Origin: Selaginella moellendorffii
Taxonomy: Eukaryota; Streptophyta; Lycopodiopsida; Selaginellales; Selaginellaceae
Assembly (NCBI RefSeq): GCF_000143415.4
Contig: NW_003314365.1
Span: forward strand, 203,991 to 267,990
Reading direction: 5' to 3'
Length of the DNA stretch: 64,000 bases
The notes beneath the pieces are model-generated. The model was not told where the DNA came from. It searched no databases and worked only from the letters and a program-made list of their open reading frames with translations. Below are positions 10,776 to 22,546 of the stretch, piece after piece; the stretch's first letter is position 1, and every line of letters starts with the position of its first letter. The position numbers and the translations under genes are program-made.

Positions 10776-11290
10776 TTAGGCAGATATGTGGGAACCTTCT
10801 TCCTCTAAAGCCGATCCAATTCTCGCTGAAACTCCAGTTCCCGACAGCAATCTTCGAATGTTATCCCACAGCTTCCCTGAGCTTTTGCAAGCGTGCAAAG
10901 CGATGCCATTGCTTGCAGACGCGCCAGGAATTGAGGATGATATCTGCTGGGCGAGACAAGATGGCGAGCACCAGATCATCCCAAGAAACTCTTTTTGGTT
11001 TGCCAAATCCGAAAGGTTCAATGGCAGGTGATTTAGCGCAGGAGCTGCTCACAGCCCGCGCTGATCGCGGCCGCAGTAGAAGCAGGAGCAGCCGCCGTTG
11101 CTGCGTCAGAGAAAAGGAGATCATTTGGGGGAACACTTGCTCTTGTCCATCCTACCTGAGAGCTCACCACATCTCTCCAGTTCCAGTCAAGGATCGACCT
11201 GTCATCTTCTGGAAAATTCCCTACATACATTTCCATGACGAGACTAGCGAGGAACCGATAGATAATGGGAAGGTGCAAAGTTCTAATTGA
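10776..11290 (-). pseudogene. Degraded F-box gene copy
   Basis: The minus strand encodes an F-box-like stretch (WDDLVLAILSRP, then DIILNSWRVCKQWHRFA) at about 10880-11000. After it the frame shifts: the following homologous residues (SSGKLWDN...) continue in another frame to a stop at 10776. It matches the better copy at 11731-12249 both in the F-box and in its reading-frame shadows, so the two are duplicates. F-box proteins recruit substrates to SCF ubiquitin ligases; no substrate-binding repeats are visible. An overlapping frame at 11033-11356 is unrecognised. Confidence 0.55.
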
Positions 11291-11730
11291 AATAAAAAAG
11301 TAGCGAAGGCCTTGCCTGGTGATGGTGGAAAGTTTTAAATCAAATCCGGTCGCCATTCCATTGAGAATGGAACAGGGAAGACGGCCGGAAAATTCCTGAC
11401 TGCTCGAATCTCCAAAGCGTCAAATGCAGGCCTGATTCCTACAGCAAACGAGCTGCTGCTGAATCTGGGAGAGCCTTAATTGCAAGAATGGGAGGGAGAG
11501 TCTTGACGATGAGGAGCCATCCAGTGGGGATTTGCAGGAACGTCTTCGAGGCTGCTCTGCGAAAATGCGGTCTCCGTCCAGCGGCCTGGTCAAAGCTCAT
11601 TGACTTTGATCCATACTTTGTTTCGGCACCAGCCTCCTCGTTTTCCTGGGCCAATTGTTTCTGACCAAACAAAATTTGGTCAGGTCTCATGGCACAGAGA
11701 GCGTAGGAAGGAACGCAATGGTTAAATCCT

Positions 11731-12249
11731 TTATCTAATCTTTTCATTGACAGGCGCGATATAACCTTGTGTTTCGAGATAAATGTTCAACTTCGAATGA
11801 TAATCCAGGATGAACCCCTCAAATATGACACACAAGCCCCAGCGAACACGCCAGGAAAAGAAACCTGTGTCCCTGCGAAGCGGACCGACGGAGAAGGAGC
11901 CATGATCAAGCTCGCCAGAGCAAGCGTAGCACAACCCATGGATCTGCATCTCCGGCAGTGTTGCGAGCCACAAGCTCCCTGAGTTCCTTGCAAGGCGATG
12001 CCATGGCTTGCAGAGGCGCCCGGCTTTAAGGATGATATCTTCTGGCTTGGGGCGAGACAAGATTTCGAGCACCAGATCATCGCCCAGAGCTCCCATGCCA
12101 CGTACAAAGGATGTTCTCGATCTGGCGAAGAGTTTAGTAGGTGCCTTGGAACGCTGTGTCCAGAGATTGTTCGAGCGTTGGCCTCCAACACCGCCTGCGC
12201 TTCGTTCTCTAGCTTTGTGTAAGGTGTGCTCTCCAGACTCTTCTTTCAC
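11731..12249 (-). CDS. F-box domain protein (172 codons, possibly partial)
   Basis: Open frame with a clear F-box at about residues 54-100: GALGDDLVLEILSRP, then EDIILKAGRLCKPWHRLAR. The motif binds SKP1 in SCF E3 ligases. The rest (NSGSLWLATLPEMQIHG... then a hydrophobic, tryptophan-containing tail) is not a kelch, LRR or FBA repeat I can identify. At 172 residues it is short for an F-box protein. A neighbouring frame at 11439-11747 could be a second exon or the decayed C-terminal part. It may be a functional short protein or a pseudogene. Confidence 0.55.
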   Translation of the reverse strand: MKEESGEHTLHKARERSAGGVGGQRSNNLWTQRSKAPTKLFARSRTSFVRGMGALGDDLVLEILSRPKPEDIILKAGRLCKPWHRLARNSGSLWLATLPEMQIHGLCYACSGELDHGSFSVGPLRRDTGFFSWRVRWGLCVIFEGFILDYHSKLNIYLETQGYIAPVNEKIR

Positions 12250-12725
12250 TCAAATTTGCAGTTCTTCACAAACAAATGCAGCTTCAGCGGTTTCTTAGGT
12301 TACCTGTTTGGAGGGAAGTGGATGGTGGGAGTGACTGCTGGTGAGTTGACGACCTGGTTGAGTCCACAACATCGATGTTGATCCGGTTCACCTCAATGAA
12401 TTGGGGATTGTGAAGTACGCTTTGACAGTGAGAGAAAATGATTCGCCATCATTAAGTTCAGTAGTTTGTCATGAGCCCAGCTGGCTTGGATTGAGCGTAA
12501 GCTCGTTTAATTTGCATCGAAAGGCCGCTTGATGATCTGTTAGTGTTGTCACCTTGAGAAATTATAGCAAAATAAACCATCATAGATTTTGTTGTCACAG
12601 CACAGCGACCAATCGAAACAAGAAGAAACACAAGAATGCTGGCGAAGAAGTCAGATTGAAACTTGGGAGGAAGCACAAAGTATGATACAAGAAAAGGAGC
12701 TTTTGGCAATACGGACGCTGCTTGT

Positions 12726-15586
12726 CTACGTCTGCCAAGCCTTGGGCTGGTCCTTGAGATTCTGGAGCTTGTGATTCAAGCCAACAGCATACTGGGCCGC
12801 GAGGCACGACTTCCTCCGCAACTGTTGGAGCCCCGACGTCTTGGAGATCAGGCTGAAAACGTTGGGAAAGCCACACGACTTCCTGGAAGAGTTCTCCATG
12901 GCTTCTGGAAGCACGACCTCGCCAAAAACTGGGATCACGCCCTCGGGAAGAAATCTGTCCGCATCCTCCATCTCCAGGGCGCCGTTGTGATATCCACGCG
13001 CGGACTCATGGATTATGGACAGCATCTGGTTGCGAGCTTCCGTCAGTGCGTACTCGAACGTGCTGCAAACCTTCCACAGCGAGGCCATCGCGTTCGCAGA
13101 CTTGGGACTTCGATCCACCACGGCCTGGTAGTTTTTTCACGGATCAGCTGGAATGGAAACTTAACTACCAACGAAATCTCAAACCTGGTTTTGGATGGCT
13201 TTTGTAGCTCTGGACAACAGCGGCTGCATGTCTTGGAGCTCGTGTTGGAGCTGCATCTGTGCAAGAGAAAACAAAAGAGACTGAAACAAGAAGGAATTCT
13301 TCCGTACCTGTAGTCTCCGCAAAGCTTGCGCTGAGAAAGTTTGTCCGGTGAGGGGTATGCTTGACGAAACAGAGCCTGGAAACATCTCGGTCGCGCCAAA
13401 CGACTCAAAACTCGACCGAGGACCAGCTTCGTTGTTGGAGGCGCATTCCACCACCGCTGGAGCAGTGGCTGGTGGAGCTGGAGCTCTTTCGCTCGCTGCT
13501 ACCACGCCCACAGCGTTCTCCTCCTCCTGCCGCGGCACCGGACTCAGCTCGTTTTGCTCTTTGGACTGAGCTCTTGGAGGAACACGAAGCCTGTGAGCAG
13601 TAGTAGTGGCTGGCCTTCTCTTGCTGTGATCATGGCCCTGTCTCGGGGACCTTGCCCTGTGAGGACTGCATGTCTTGTTGGTCTCGCTTTGTGAGTTTGG
13701 ATGGCAGCAGTGATGGAAAGACTCGTAAATCGAAGGGCCTGGATCGTGGTGAAGGTGATGTCTACTACGTCTCGGTGACCGTCTCGGTGACTGGCTGCTT
13801 CGTGGACGTTTTCCTGACCGCCTCGAGGCCACAAACTGCCAGAGCGAGAAGAAGTACTCGAGGACCTGCTTGTCCCCCATTTTCTCGATCCATAGCGGGA
13901 ATCCGGCCATGATCCTGTCGATGGGAATCAATCTCGAGAGGAAAACCTTCTGAGTCTTGGTGCAAGCTGTGTAGGCCCGCCAGAGTGACACGACGAACGA
14001 GACGATGCTGTAGCTCGGCAAAGTTGACATGAGTGTCTTCTCCATGGAGCCCAGAAACGTGATCTCTTGGACTGAAGTGCTCGACGATGTCGCCTCCGCG
14101 TTGATGCTTCGAGCAAGCTGGGCTTTATAGAGGAACTTCAAGCTTTTCAGATGCCTCGACAGTGTTTTCGACTTGGAGACTGCTAGTGCCCAGCGCCATT
14201 TCCACACCACTGCCTTGCCAACTTTCTCAAAAATCGATGGATCGCCTCCGTGGGACGCCGAAACCATTTCTATATTGTTTCTACGACCGTGCTGTTGTTG
14301 CGATGACCATTCTCTCGCGAACCTCCTCCTGTGCTCTTCTTCTCGAGAAGGTGGTGGTCGAACGTGATGGCCTCTCTTTGAAAACTCCGAGGGACTAGTC
14401 TCTACATACGGACGTAACTCTGGAGCTTGTCTTCTAATGTTCCCTTTCAGCCTCGAGTCAATATTCTCCTCGATGTTTCGAAATGCTTCGTAGACCTCCG
14501 AGAACGAGATCGTAGTACCAGCCTTGTTCTCCAAGTTCGCAACCTCACCCACTATGTTTCGCAAGCTTTGTGCCAGAAGCGCAAACTCTTGATTCTGGCG
14601 CTGGACGTTTGGCTGGTTTATCCACACCAGGTCCTATTGAAAAAGGAGAGACAAAGATCTTAGAGCATCTCAAAAAAGGAGCGTGCAAAGACATACCAAC
14701 CTCTTCACTTCGAGACCTGTGTGGCCTCCTTTGAGACGATGGCTCGCCTTGATCATATTCGGCTCTTCTTTGCTTCCGACGCTGAGGCATCAAAGCTAGT
14801 CAAGACGATCAGCACTTTTCTCAACGAAAAAACTTCTTATCACAACTTACAGGCATGCGAGCTTGAGTCTGAAGCGCTTGAATTTCTTGTTCTTTAGCCG
14901 AGAGCTGCGCACGCAATGAAGCCGATTCAGCCAGAGCGTGAGCTAATCCTTTCTCCCGTTGAGCTCGTTCCTGCTCAACCATGGCCATGCTGGCTTCGTC
15001 CTTGCGAGTGACTTCATTCACTCTTCGTAGCTCTTGGTTGAAAGTTCTCTGCAAAAGAGCAGGAAGTATAGAGATTGAGAACCTTGAAAGATGACAGAGT
15101 GAATACCTGGAGATGGAACTGACGCCATCGCTGGAAAGCCGAGGCAGCATCAGCACGATCGCTCTCCTGCGAAGAAGGAGCATTGCCCGGTCCAGGATGA
15201 TCCAAAGACGAGTCACCGGTCTCTGGAGCATCAGAAAGATCAGCTTGGGCCGCTGCATCACTTCTTTGCTCGCAGCTGCCAAAAGTTTGCACGTCCGCTT
15301 TCATCTGATCGTGATCTTGGCTTTCACCTCGAGCAGCGGCGGGGACGGTGGCAGTAACAGCAGCACTGGCTTCTTGCTGTTCTTGGCGCTGGTTTTCCTT
15401 GCCTTCGGGAATAGTGACCATGCTCTTGTCCGAAACTCCAGGACAGTACACTGTCTTTTGGATCCCCTTCTCGCGATTGTAAAAGACGTGCTTCTCGATC
15501 ACTTCGGGTTGATCGGTCGCGGCCTTGTCGAATGCCACATAGTATCTAAACAGATTCTTCGCCCTTCGTCCTTTGTTCGCCCCCAT
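12726..15586 (-). CDS. Unrecognised multi-exon protein with coiled coil and RS-rich region
   Basis: Reads from an ATG at 15586 (MGANKGRRAKNLFRYYVAF...) through at least six exons with GT/AG borders. The first exon ends at 15107 (CCAG|GTATTC), and the last ends with KDQPKAWQT and a stop at 12726. Order of regions: basic N-terminus; Gln/Ala/Asp-rich acidic segment; coiled coil (RRVNEVTRKDEASMAMVEQE...); basic QRRKQRRAEYDQ exon; a helical segment; a central Trp-rich helical region; an Arg/Ser/His-rich stretch (PRRSPRRSRHHLHH); and a conserved-looking helical C-terminus. I do not recognise the family. The basic and RS-rich stretches would suit a nuclear or RNA-associated protein, which is inference only. 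Exon borders in the middle are provisional. Confidence 0.6.
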
Positions 15587-16084
15587 CCTCTAGCAAATCC
15601 CACGCCCTAGAACGAGGCGATCTGCAGATCCATCCATCAATCCCTCTCAGGTCACCTCGCCCCACACAAGCTCCCGATTCCTGTGCCGGCAATCCCGTGT
15701 GGCAGCGCCATCGATCCAATCCACTCTGTCACTCGCGATCACACTACCTCGCGGCCGCCAGCGTAGCCCCGGTGGAATCCAGGCGCAAACCCTACAAAAT
15801 CTGTTCCTCTGTGGACGGTTTGAGTTGGTTCCCGCGACGCTTGCCAGCCGGCTCAGCCGCCATCCCAGCCGTCCGCTCTGCCGCTAAACAGAATGGAAAA
15901 GAACACATTTCTTCTCTCTTTCGTGTTCTCTAAGCAGAGTTGGCCGAAATGTGTGTACCGATGGCTTGGGATATCCTGGATGAATTGGCTTGATCTTCTT
16001 GTGAACAAGATTGGGAGCAACAAGGTAGTTTCTTCAAAATTAGTTCATCAAAGTGTGACAATTGATTTTAATATTCAAATATGA
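15587..16084. promoter_or_regulatory. Upstream region of the 12.7-15.6 kb gene
   Basis: GC-balanced DNA immediately upstream of the ATG at 15586. It probably holds the promoter and 5' UTR. No convincing TATA box was identified. It passes abruptly into the AT-rich island at about 16085. Confidence 0.35.
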
Positions 16085-17460
16085 TAATTATTTTTAACAT
16101 TTTTCTTTTTTTAAATAAATACTTTATAAGTTTGTTGAACAAGACAACTTACAGTAGTGTTAATTAGACCAGGATGAAAATGTTTTATTGGTGAAATAAA
16201 TAAATAAATAAATAAATAAAAGCGTTTTAATGATAAATATAAAATTTAGTGTTAATATTTAACTTCTAACTTATTTGATGCTTTCAGCAGCACTAAGAGC
16301 ATTAGTATTTAAAAGTTTTTGTAACATTTCTAAAATATAAAAATTAACTTTTTATTAATTTTTATTTGAAATAATAAGTATAACTTATCTCAATAATAAA
16401 TAAAAGTTAGATATATTATATAATTATTTGAAAAAAATTATAATTCCTTTATAAAAGTTGTGCTAATGATGCAGATATAAAGTTTTTGTCATGTTTACTA
16501 AAGATATTGTTAATAATTATTTAAACTAAAAACACTTAAAAAAGATTCTTGACACATTGATATTAAATAAAATGATATAATTTTATTAAAAAAATATATG
16601 TATATACATAAAATATTTTTTAGTTTGAAAAGGTTTGTCATAATTTTATTAGTTTTAAACTTGATAATTCTATATACTTGGTTTAAAAATCTAACTACTT
16701 ATATGCTTGTTGAAGTTAATAATATTATTTTGCTCTTTTAAAATTAAATAAAGAAAACTTTCATATTTGTACTTAAATATTCTGTCTAGAGTAAAATATT
16801 TTATTTTTGCATTATTAAGAGTTTGAAATATTTTGAAAATTTGTAAGAAGAACTAATTTAAGTACTTATTTCAATGTAAATTTTATTATTAATGTAACCC
16901 TTACATATTTTTTATTTTTCTAAAAAATAATATTTATATAAAATTTCTATAGGCTAAATAGATGATCTATAATAATAAAAAAAACTAAAAATTTATAGTA
17001 TGTTAACATTGTAAACACTATTAAAAAGAGGATATAGAATTTTTCTACCTGGAATGTAATCTCTAGAAACTTGAGAGTCTTTACTAACACACCTTTTGTT
17101 TAATTCTTGCTCCCATCCAAAATCTAAAACCATGGCATCGTTATATATCATCTTTACAAAATTATAACTTTTAATATTAGTAGCGGCCTCTCTTGCCTCA
17201 ACAGGCAATACCTTATTGGCAATCTTCTAGTCAAGAACACCAAAAATGAGTTATGGAAATAATCTGCAGCCCAAAGTGCATTAAAGAAGAAATGAGTGGC
17301 ATTGAAAAAATAATTATTATTAACATTATGTACTGTAATATAAAGTTAAATATAGACTAAGAGATACATATAAATTAACTTGAATTAATATATTATAAAT
17401 AATATTAATTTCCCTTTCAAATTCTAAAACAATCTTATCAGTGGCAATTGGCGGGAAAAA
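16085..17460. other. AT-rich island without supported genes
   Basis: About 1.4 kb of very AT-rich sequence, unlike its neighbours, with a (TAAA)n tract at about 16194-16220 and many A/T homopolymers. One minus-strand frame of 71 codons (16993-17208; KMIYNDAMVLDFGWEQELNK...) looks protein-like but matches nothing I know. It may be an old, heavily mutated transposon or an organelle-derived insertion; neither is shown. Confidence 0.6.
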
Positions 17461-17515
17461 CTTTATTAAAAGCAAAAACGTGAAATTCGAGCCAGGATTT
17501 TAGGGTTTATGGACA

Positions 17516-18845
17516 ATGCGGCTTTTCGCGGCGATCCTGTATCACTACCCCTGCACGGATGGAGTGTTTGCGGCACTGGCAGCGCATCTGTATCATCAGG
17601 CCATCGGCAAGGCTGCGCGATTCTTTCCAAATGCTGTCTACCGTCCACTCAGGTTGTAGATGTCCTATTTCGTGTTCTTGATTTCCGCTGGTTTGTGTTG
17701 TCAGGGTGGACGAGCTGCCCGTCGAGGAAGTCGACGTGTTTTACCTTTTAGATTTCGTCGGTCCTGCCGGTTTCGTCACAGATCTTTGCAGTAAAGCTAA
17801 AGAGTGCGTATTGATTTCTCGATCTCTCGATTATTTTTTTACTTCTCTTGTGAATTTCTATGTATCCAGAGTTGTGGTGTTGGATCACCACAAGACGGCA
17901 CTCGACAAGCTTCACAGTGAAGACCGTGCGCCACAAAATCTCCATTCAGTCATTGACATGAATCGAAGTGGAGCTACGATTGCTTATGATTACTTTTCGG
18001 AGCGTTTTCCAGGTAAATCCATGGCTCGGCCAGTTTTGTTTCTCTACAGACGGCATTCGTTTATTGTGACAAGAACTTTGGAGTGGAGAGCACAAGTTGC
18101 AAAAGATGTACAAGTATGTGGAGGATGGCGACCTTTGGCGCTGGAGCATTCCAGAGAGCAAGGCATTTTCGAGCGGTATCCAGGATTTGAAGCTGGAGTA
18201 CAACGCCGTGCTGAATCCTTCAATTTTCAACCAGGTAGTTCTTTTGTTTTTTTCTGGCAAAGACATTTAGTTTCTGCATTTTGCAGTTGCTGGAACTTGA
18301 TATTGACTCTGTTCTTGAGAGAGGAAAGCAAAGAATGTTAGTGCATCAAGAAATTATACGCTCTATTCTCGAAAACTCTTTTGAAATCGAGATTGGAAAT
18401 GGCAAGTTTGGGCGTTTTCTTGTAAGTTTATTTTTTCACGCAGTCATTGTCTTACGGACGGCGAGCTTCATTCCACAGGGTGTAAGAGCAGACAATGCAC
18501 AGGAGCTTAGAAGTGATCTCGGACATCAGCTTGCGGAGAAAAGTCTTCGCTCTGGCTTAAGGTTCTCATCGTGTTTCAACAGCGAGTCCGTAAGTTCCTC
18601 TTCTTTTCTAGGCCTATCGGTGCGGTGGTTTATGAAGTCGAAGAACTTGGAGATCCAGACACTCTGAAAGTGAGCCTTCGAAGCATAGACGATGACACAA
18701 CGGGTATATCTCAGGTTGGAAAGCTTTGAGTTTGCGTTGCTATGAATGACTAATGCTAACCTGTGCACAGTCCTACGGAGGGGGTGGTCACTGCTGTGCA
18801 AGCTCTTTCACGATAAATAAGGCTGAGCTCGAGCAATGGATTTAA
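17516..18845 (+). CDS. DHH/DHHA1-family phosphoesterase
   Basis: Spliced gene starting at ATG 17516. Exon 1 reads MRLFAAILYHYPCTDGVFAA and ends at 17652; exon 2 starts at 17705. Key motifs in order are YHYPCTDGVFAALAAH (DHH-domain motif I), DVFYLLDF, VVVLDHHKTA (the DHH motif), DMNRSGATIAYDYF, YVEDGDLWRW, and the DHHA1 hallmark SYGGGGHCCASSF near the C-terminus. The last codons are LEQWI before the TAA at 18843. The family hydrolyses phosphodiester or nucleotide substrates with metal ions bound by the Asp/His motifs; the plant member's substrate is not defined by sequence. An ATG seven bases upstream (17509) is out of frame. The middle exon borders were only partly resolved. Confidence 0.85.
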
Positions 18846-20619
18846 TCGGGAGTAAGTGCCTCGAGTGGCATTTAAAAAGCGTTTCTTTCTTCTGCAGCTA
18901 CCAATCGAGTGTTTTTGTTTTTCCTTTTTCCAAACAATGAGGTGCATTTCTCCATTCAGTCAGTGAGTGGTCCCTTCTCTTCGTACATCTCGCTCCAAAA
19001 TTTTCAACGTTTCAATGCTGTGTTGCCGTGTTAATCCGATCGCTGCGCGTGCTCGATTATAACACTTGTCAAGTGCAAATGTGAACGAAAGCAACCAAGG
19101 TAACCCGTGCTTCATTTTTTTTCTTGCTATTGCTCTTTAGTACACATCACTAAGTTCCCAGACAATGTGGAAAAGAACTTGCGCTTTAAGTTCAAGATCA
19201 AAGAAAATCCACGTGCTTGCGATCGAGAATTTAGTGAGGCGGCGAGATTCGGGCGTATGATTTGCCATTCATCGTCCATTTACGCCTGAGGTCGTGTAAG
19301 TCGCCTTCTCTCTTTGTTGTCGCTGTGAAGAGCACGTAATCTTTTTTAAAACTCGGATGTAGGTACGTGGTGGTGGAACAGACCCAAACGAAAGAGAGCG
19401 AAGCTTTTGTCAAAGCTTCACCGTTTCCACTGTGGGGAGGAGGGTCTTTGGCTGCTCCATGGGAAGGAGTGAGTACCCCACCAAAACTCCAATTTGGCAC
19501 GGCTATAGCAATTGAGCAACGATAAATGAGCCAAGTAGCTAGCGAGCTAAGTGAAACCGAGGCTCGCCGCTCACAAACGACTCAAGTCTCAGGAGGTTCT
19601 TCTGTTTTCTCAGGTTCTTCTAAAATGTTTCTTTTCTCTCCTTTACATTTCCCTATGGGTACTCACGTCTCTTTCCAGGCGAGCCATTTTCAGCACCAGC
19701 ATGCAATGCACACATACCACCACGCGTAGCCCATCGCCCTCGCTTCAGAAAAGATAGATACTTTCGCTCCACATTGAATGAACAAAGACTCGGGCTTTTC
19801 GGCTGATAGTGTTCGTTCCTCTCTCTCTCTCTCTCGCTCGTCCCTCTGGTTACACTTGGCTTTTTTTTCTTTTATATTTCCCTTCTTCCCTGAGCTGACT
19901 GACGAGAAAATCTGCAGGGAAGAGAGAAAAGAAATCCGGGATTCCTTTCGGCAAAAAGAAAAAACTTGTGCCTTTTCAAGCCTGGTGGTGTCTGCTCTGA
20001 TTCTCGTGGTGATTGATTGAAAGCTAAGGTCGAGCGAGAGAAATGCAATACCCCATTCCTGCCGCTGCTGCTGCACTGCTTGCTGCTTGAGCACAGTCGT
20101 TGTCACTCTCTCTTCAGATTATATAATCTCTTCGCACACTCCTTCGCCACAAAGAAACACAGTGCTGCTCCTCCTGCTCTTGCTGCAAGTCTGCGAGTTT
20201 CTGCGAGTTTTCCAGCGCTGTTCTCCTTACTGTTTTCTCTGCCGCGCGAGAGCTTCTCACAAGCAATCGCAAGTGCGAGTGAGTGGGACAGGCAGCAGCA
20301 GCTTAGCTAGCAGAAAGATGGAACTTTTGTAGTTTTCACTCGCCATTTCTCTTGGATAGCCATTTCCTGCTGTTTTCTTTTCTCAGTATTTTCAGTGAGG
20401 AAGAACGAGTGGAAAAAAGATCAGATATGACAGTTTTTTTCGCTTTGATTCCTGGTGCAAGCTGGGCAATGACACGCTCTGGGGAAAGCCTGCTTGCTAC
20501 TTAACTGATCAAGACCTCTTGTTTGTTTCTTACAGAGAAATTTTCTCTAGCTATAGCTCTACGATCTCTCTCTTTCTCTCTCTCGAGGGAGGATATAGTC
20601 ACACTCGTCGCACAACGCG
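18846..20619 (+). promoter_or_regulatory. Long upstream region of the ERF gene
   Basis: A 1.8-kb gap, long for this gene island. It contains CT-rich tracts ((CT)n at about 19815-19850 and 20560-20590, the latter just before the ERF start). CT-rich tracts near start sites are common in plant promoters and leaders. Short frames here have no recognisable motif. It probably holds promoter and 5' UTR, perhaps with a leader intron. Confidence 0.45.
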
Positions 20620-21741
20620 ATGGCTTTGCATGAAGTTCTCACTGGAATCAAGGAGGAGCCCCGCTCCTTTCCATCGTCGCCAATGTTGTTCGATCAAGAC
20701 CATTGCCATGATAGCTTCGATCACTTGCTATACGCTGGAGGAGCTGCCGGATCATCGTCTTTCAATCTTCGTCCTGCAGGGCCCCGCCGCCACGATCAAG
20801 AGTTTTGCAGCCAGCTCGATGCGCTAGCGCTGGATCACAATCCTTGCACCTCTCCAATTCCATCCCCCGGCCACAGCAGTAGCAGCAGCTTGGATGGCAT
20901 CGCTGCAGTGGTGGGACAAAGAATCCTCTTTGGCGGCGGAGGCGGCGCCACCGCCGATTCCACTTCTTCCTCCTCCTCGCACCACCACCGCCACCATCAT
21001 GATCATCCAGTGACGCCGCGCTACAACGCCGCCGCCACCACCAATTATCGCTGCAGCGTCCCCGACAGCAGCCGACAAGACGACATGGATCTCATGGTCG
21101 GCCAAGAACACTTCTCCGAAAGTCACGGCCACTGTTTCCTGGACGATCATACGTTTTACGGCAGCCGTCGCGGCCACAGCGAGCTGGACTTGGATCGCAG
21201 CTTGAGTTCCAAGAGGACGAGCCACACCACCATCGACAGTTTAGCAGCGGCGGCGGCGGCGGCGGGCTATTCGCTTGCATCGTCTTCCCCGGATCCTCCA
21301 AATGGCGCCGCGGTTAGCGCCGCTACTGGAGCGGCGAATCCCGGTCGGGTGTTCCGGGGAGTCCGGAAGAGGCCGTGGGGGCGATGGTCCGCGGAGATTC
21401 GGGACAGGATTGGGAGGTGCCGGCATTGGTTGGGAACGTTTGATACTCCAGAGGACGCTGCCAGGGCCTACGATGCGGCGGCCAGGAAGCTGCGAGGCGC
21501 CAAGGCCAGGACGAATTTCGCGATCCCGAGCTCGTCCGGGCAGCCCATCATCCCTCCGGCAGTCTCCCACCATCATCACCAGCAGCAGCAGCAGCAATCC
21601 AAGTGTCACGGTACCAACATTTTGCTGAGCAGTAGCTCCTCCAGCAGCGGCTACCAGCATCAGCAGCACAGCTACGATCTCGATCTCAAGCTCAAGCTCT
21701 GGAATTCCTCCAATTCGTCGTCGTCTTATCGGAGATCGTAG
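20620..21741 (+). CDS. AP2/ERF transcription factor with C-terminal EAR-like motif
   Basis: Single-exon frame of 373 codons. One AP2 DNA-binding domain lies at about residues 243-300: [19 protein letters not shown], then [19 protein letters not shown] and GAKARTNF. Ala and Asp at the two diagnostic positions (WSAEIRD) mark the ERF rather than DREB type, so GCC-box binding is expected. The C-terminus has DLDLKLKLW, an LxLxL EAR-like motif typical of repressors that recruit TOPLESS. The N-terminal half is low-complexity (Ser, Gly, His and Ala runs), with a conserved-looking start [14 protein letters not shown]. No intron is apparent. Repressor activity is inferred. Confidence 0.92.
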   Translation: MALHEVLTGIKEEPRSFPSSPMLFDQDHCHDSFDHLLYAGGAAGSSSFNLRPAGPRRHDQEFCSQLDALALDHNPCTSPIPSPGHSSSSSLDGIAAVVGQRILFGGGGGATADSTSSSSSHHHRHHHDHPVTPRYNAAATTNYRCSVPDSSRQDDMDLMVGQEHFSESHGHCFLDDHTFYGSRRGHSELDLDRSLSSKRTSHTTIDSLAAAAAAAGYSLASSSPDPPNGAAVSAATGAANPGRVFRGVRKRPWGRWSAEIRDRIGRCRHWLGTFDTPEDAARAYDAAARKLRGAKARTNFAIPSSSGQPIIPPAVSHHHHQQQQQQSKCHGTNILLSSSSSSSGYQHQQHSYDLDLKLKLWNSSNSSSSYRRS

Positions 21742-22546
21742 TGGGATTTGACTCCCCTGTTTTTAGGGTTCTTCAAATGTTAATGAAAATCTCGGCCTTT
21801 TCGCGCGCGCCTTGTTATCAGTGTAAGAAAGAGCGAGAGAAACCTCGCGCGCCATGATTGTAAAATTCGACGATGGATCGCTCGCGCCACCTCGAATCCA
21901 GTGGCGCTGCCAGTCAACACAGCCAGCCCAGTCAACGCCCCAGTTAAAACCATTTCTTCCAAGTGGGAGGAAGCATGGAGGGAGGGAATCTCAACGCAAT
22001 CGCATTATCGACGACTCGTTCGTGCGAGCGTTTAGTGTCTTGCTACAAACACAGTGACCACCAGTCCATTAAATTTGCAGAGTGCTAGAGGCGATTGATC
22101 GAGATGGCTAGCAGCGGAGCGATTCCACTCCACAAAATTCGATTGACAGTAGCAGCAGCAGCGCAGCACACCGTTGGCTTGGATTTTTTGGATCCATTCG
22201 TCCACCATTCCGAGGAGAACGAACAAGACCAACGCGGGAATTGGTGGAATGTGGAAAACTTTCTCCTCGAGCAGCAGTAGCAACAGTAGTACCTGGTACT
22301 GTTATTTAGTTTTTCTTTTCTTCCATAGCTCGCGCGATGGCTAGCTAGGCCCTGGCAAAAGCTTAGCACCATCGCAGTAAATGGAGTACGGTAGCAGCGG
22401 TAAATCTCTTCCAGCACATTTATCTTCTTTTTCTTGACTCCAAGAAAAAGAAGTACCTGAGTTCCAAGCGAACGAGCTCTAGCCAAAAGTGAAGAGTAAA
22501 CAGAGAAAGAGTAAAAAGAGAAAAGCTTGGCTTACTTGTTGGACGA
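21742..22546. other. Intergenic region between convergent genes
   Basis: Probably 3' UTRs of the ERF gene and of CCDC96. No long frame with a recognisable product was seen. Confidence 0.4.
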
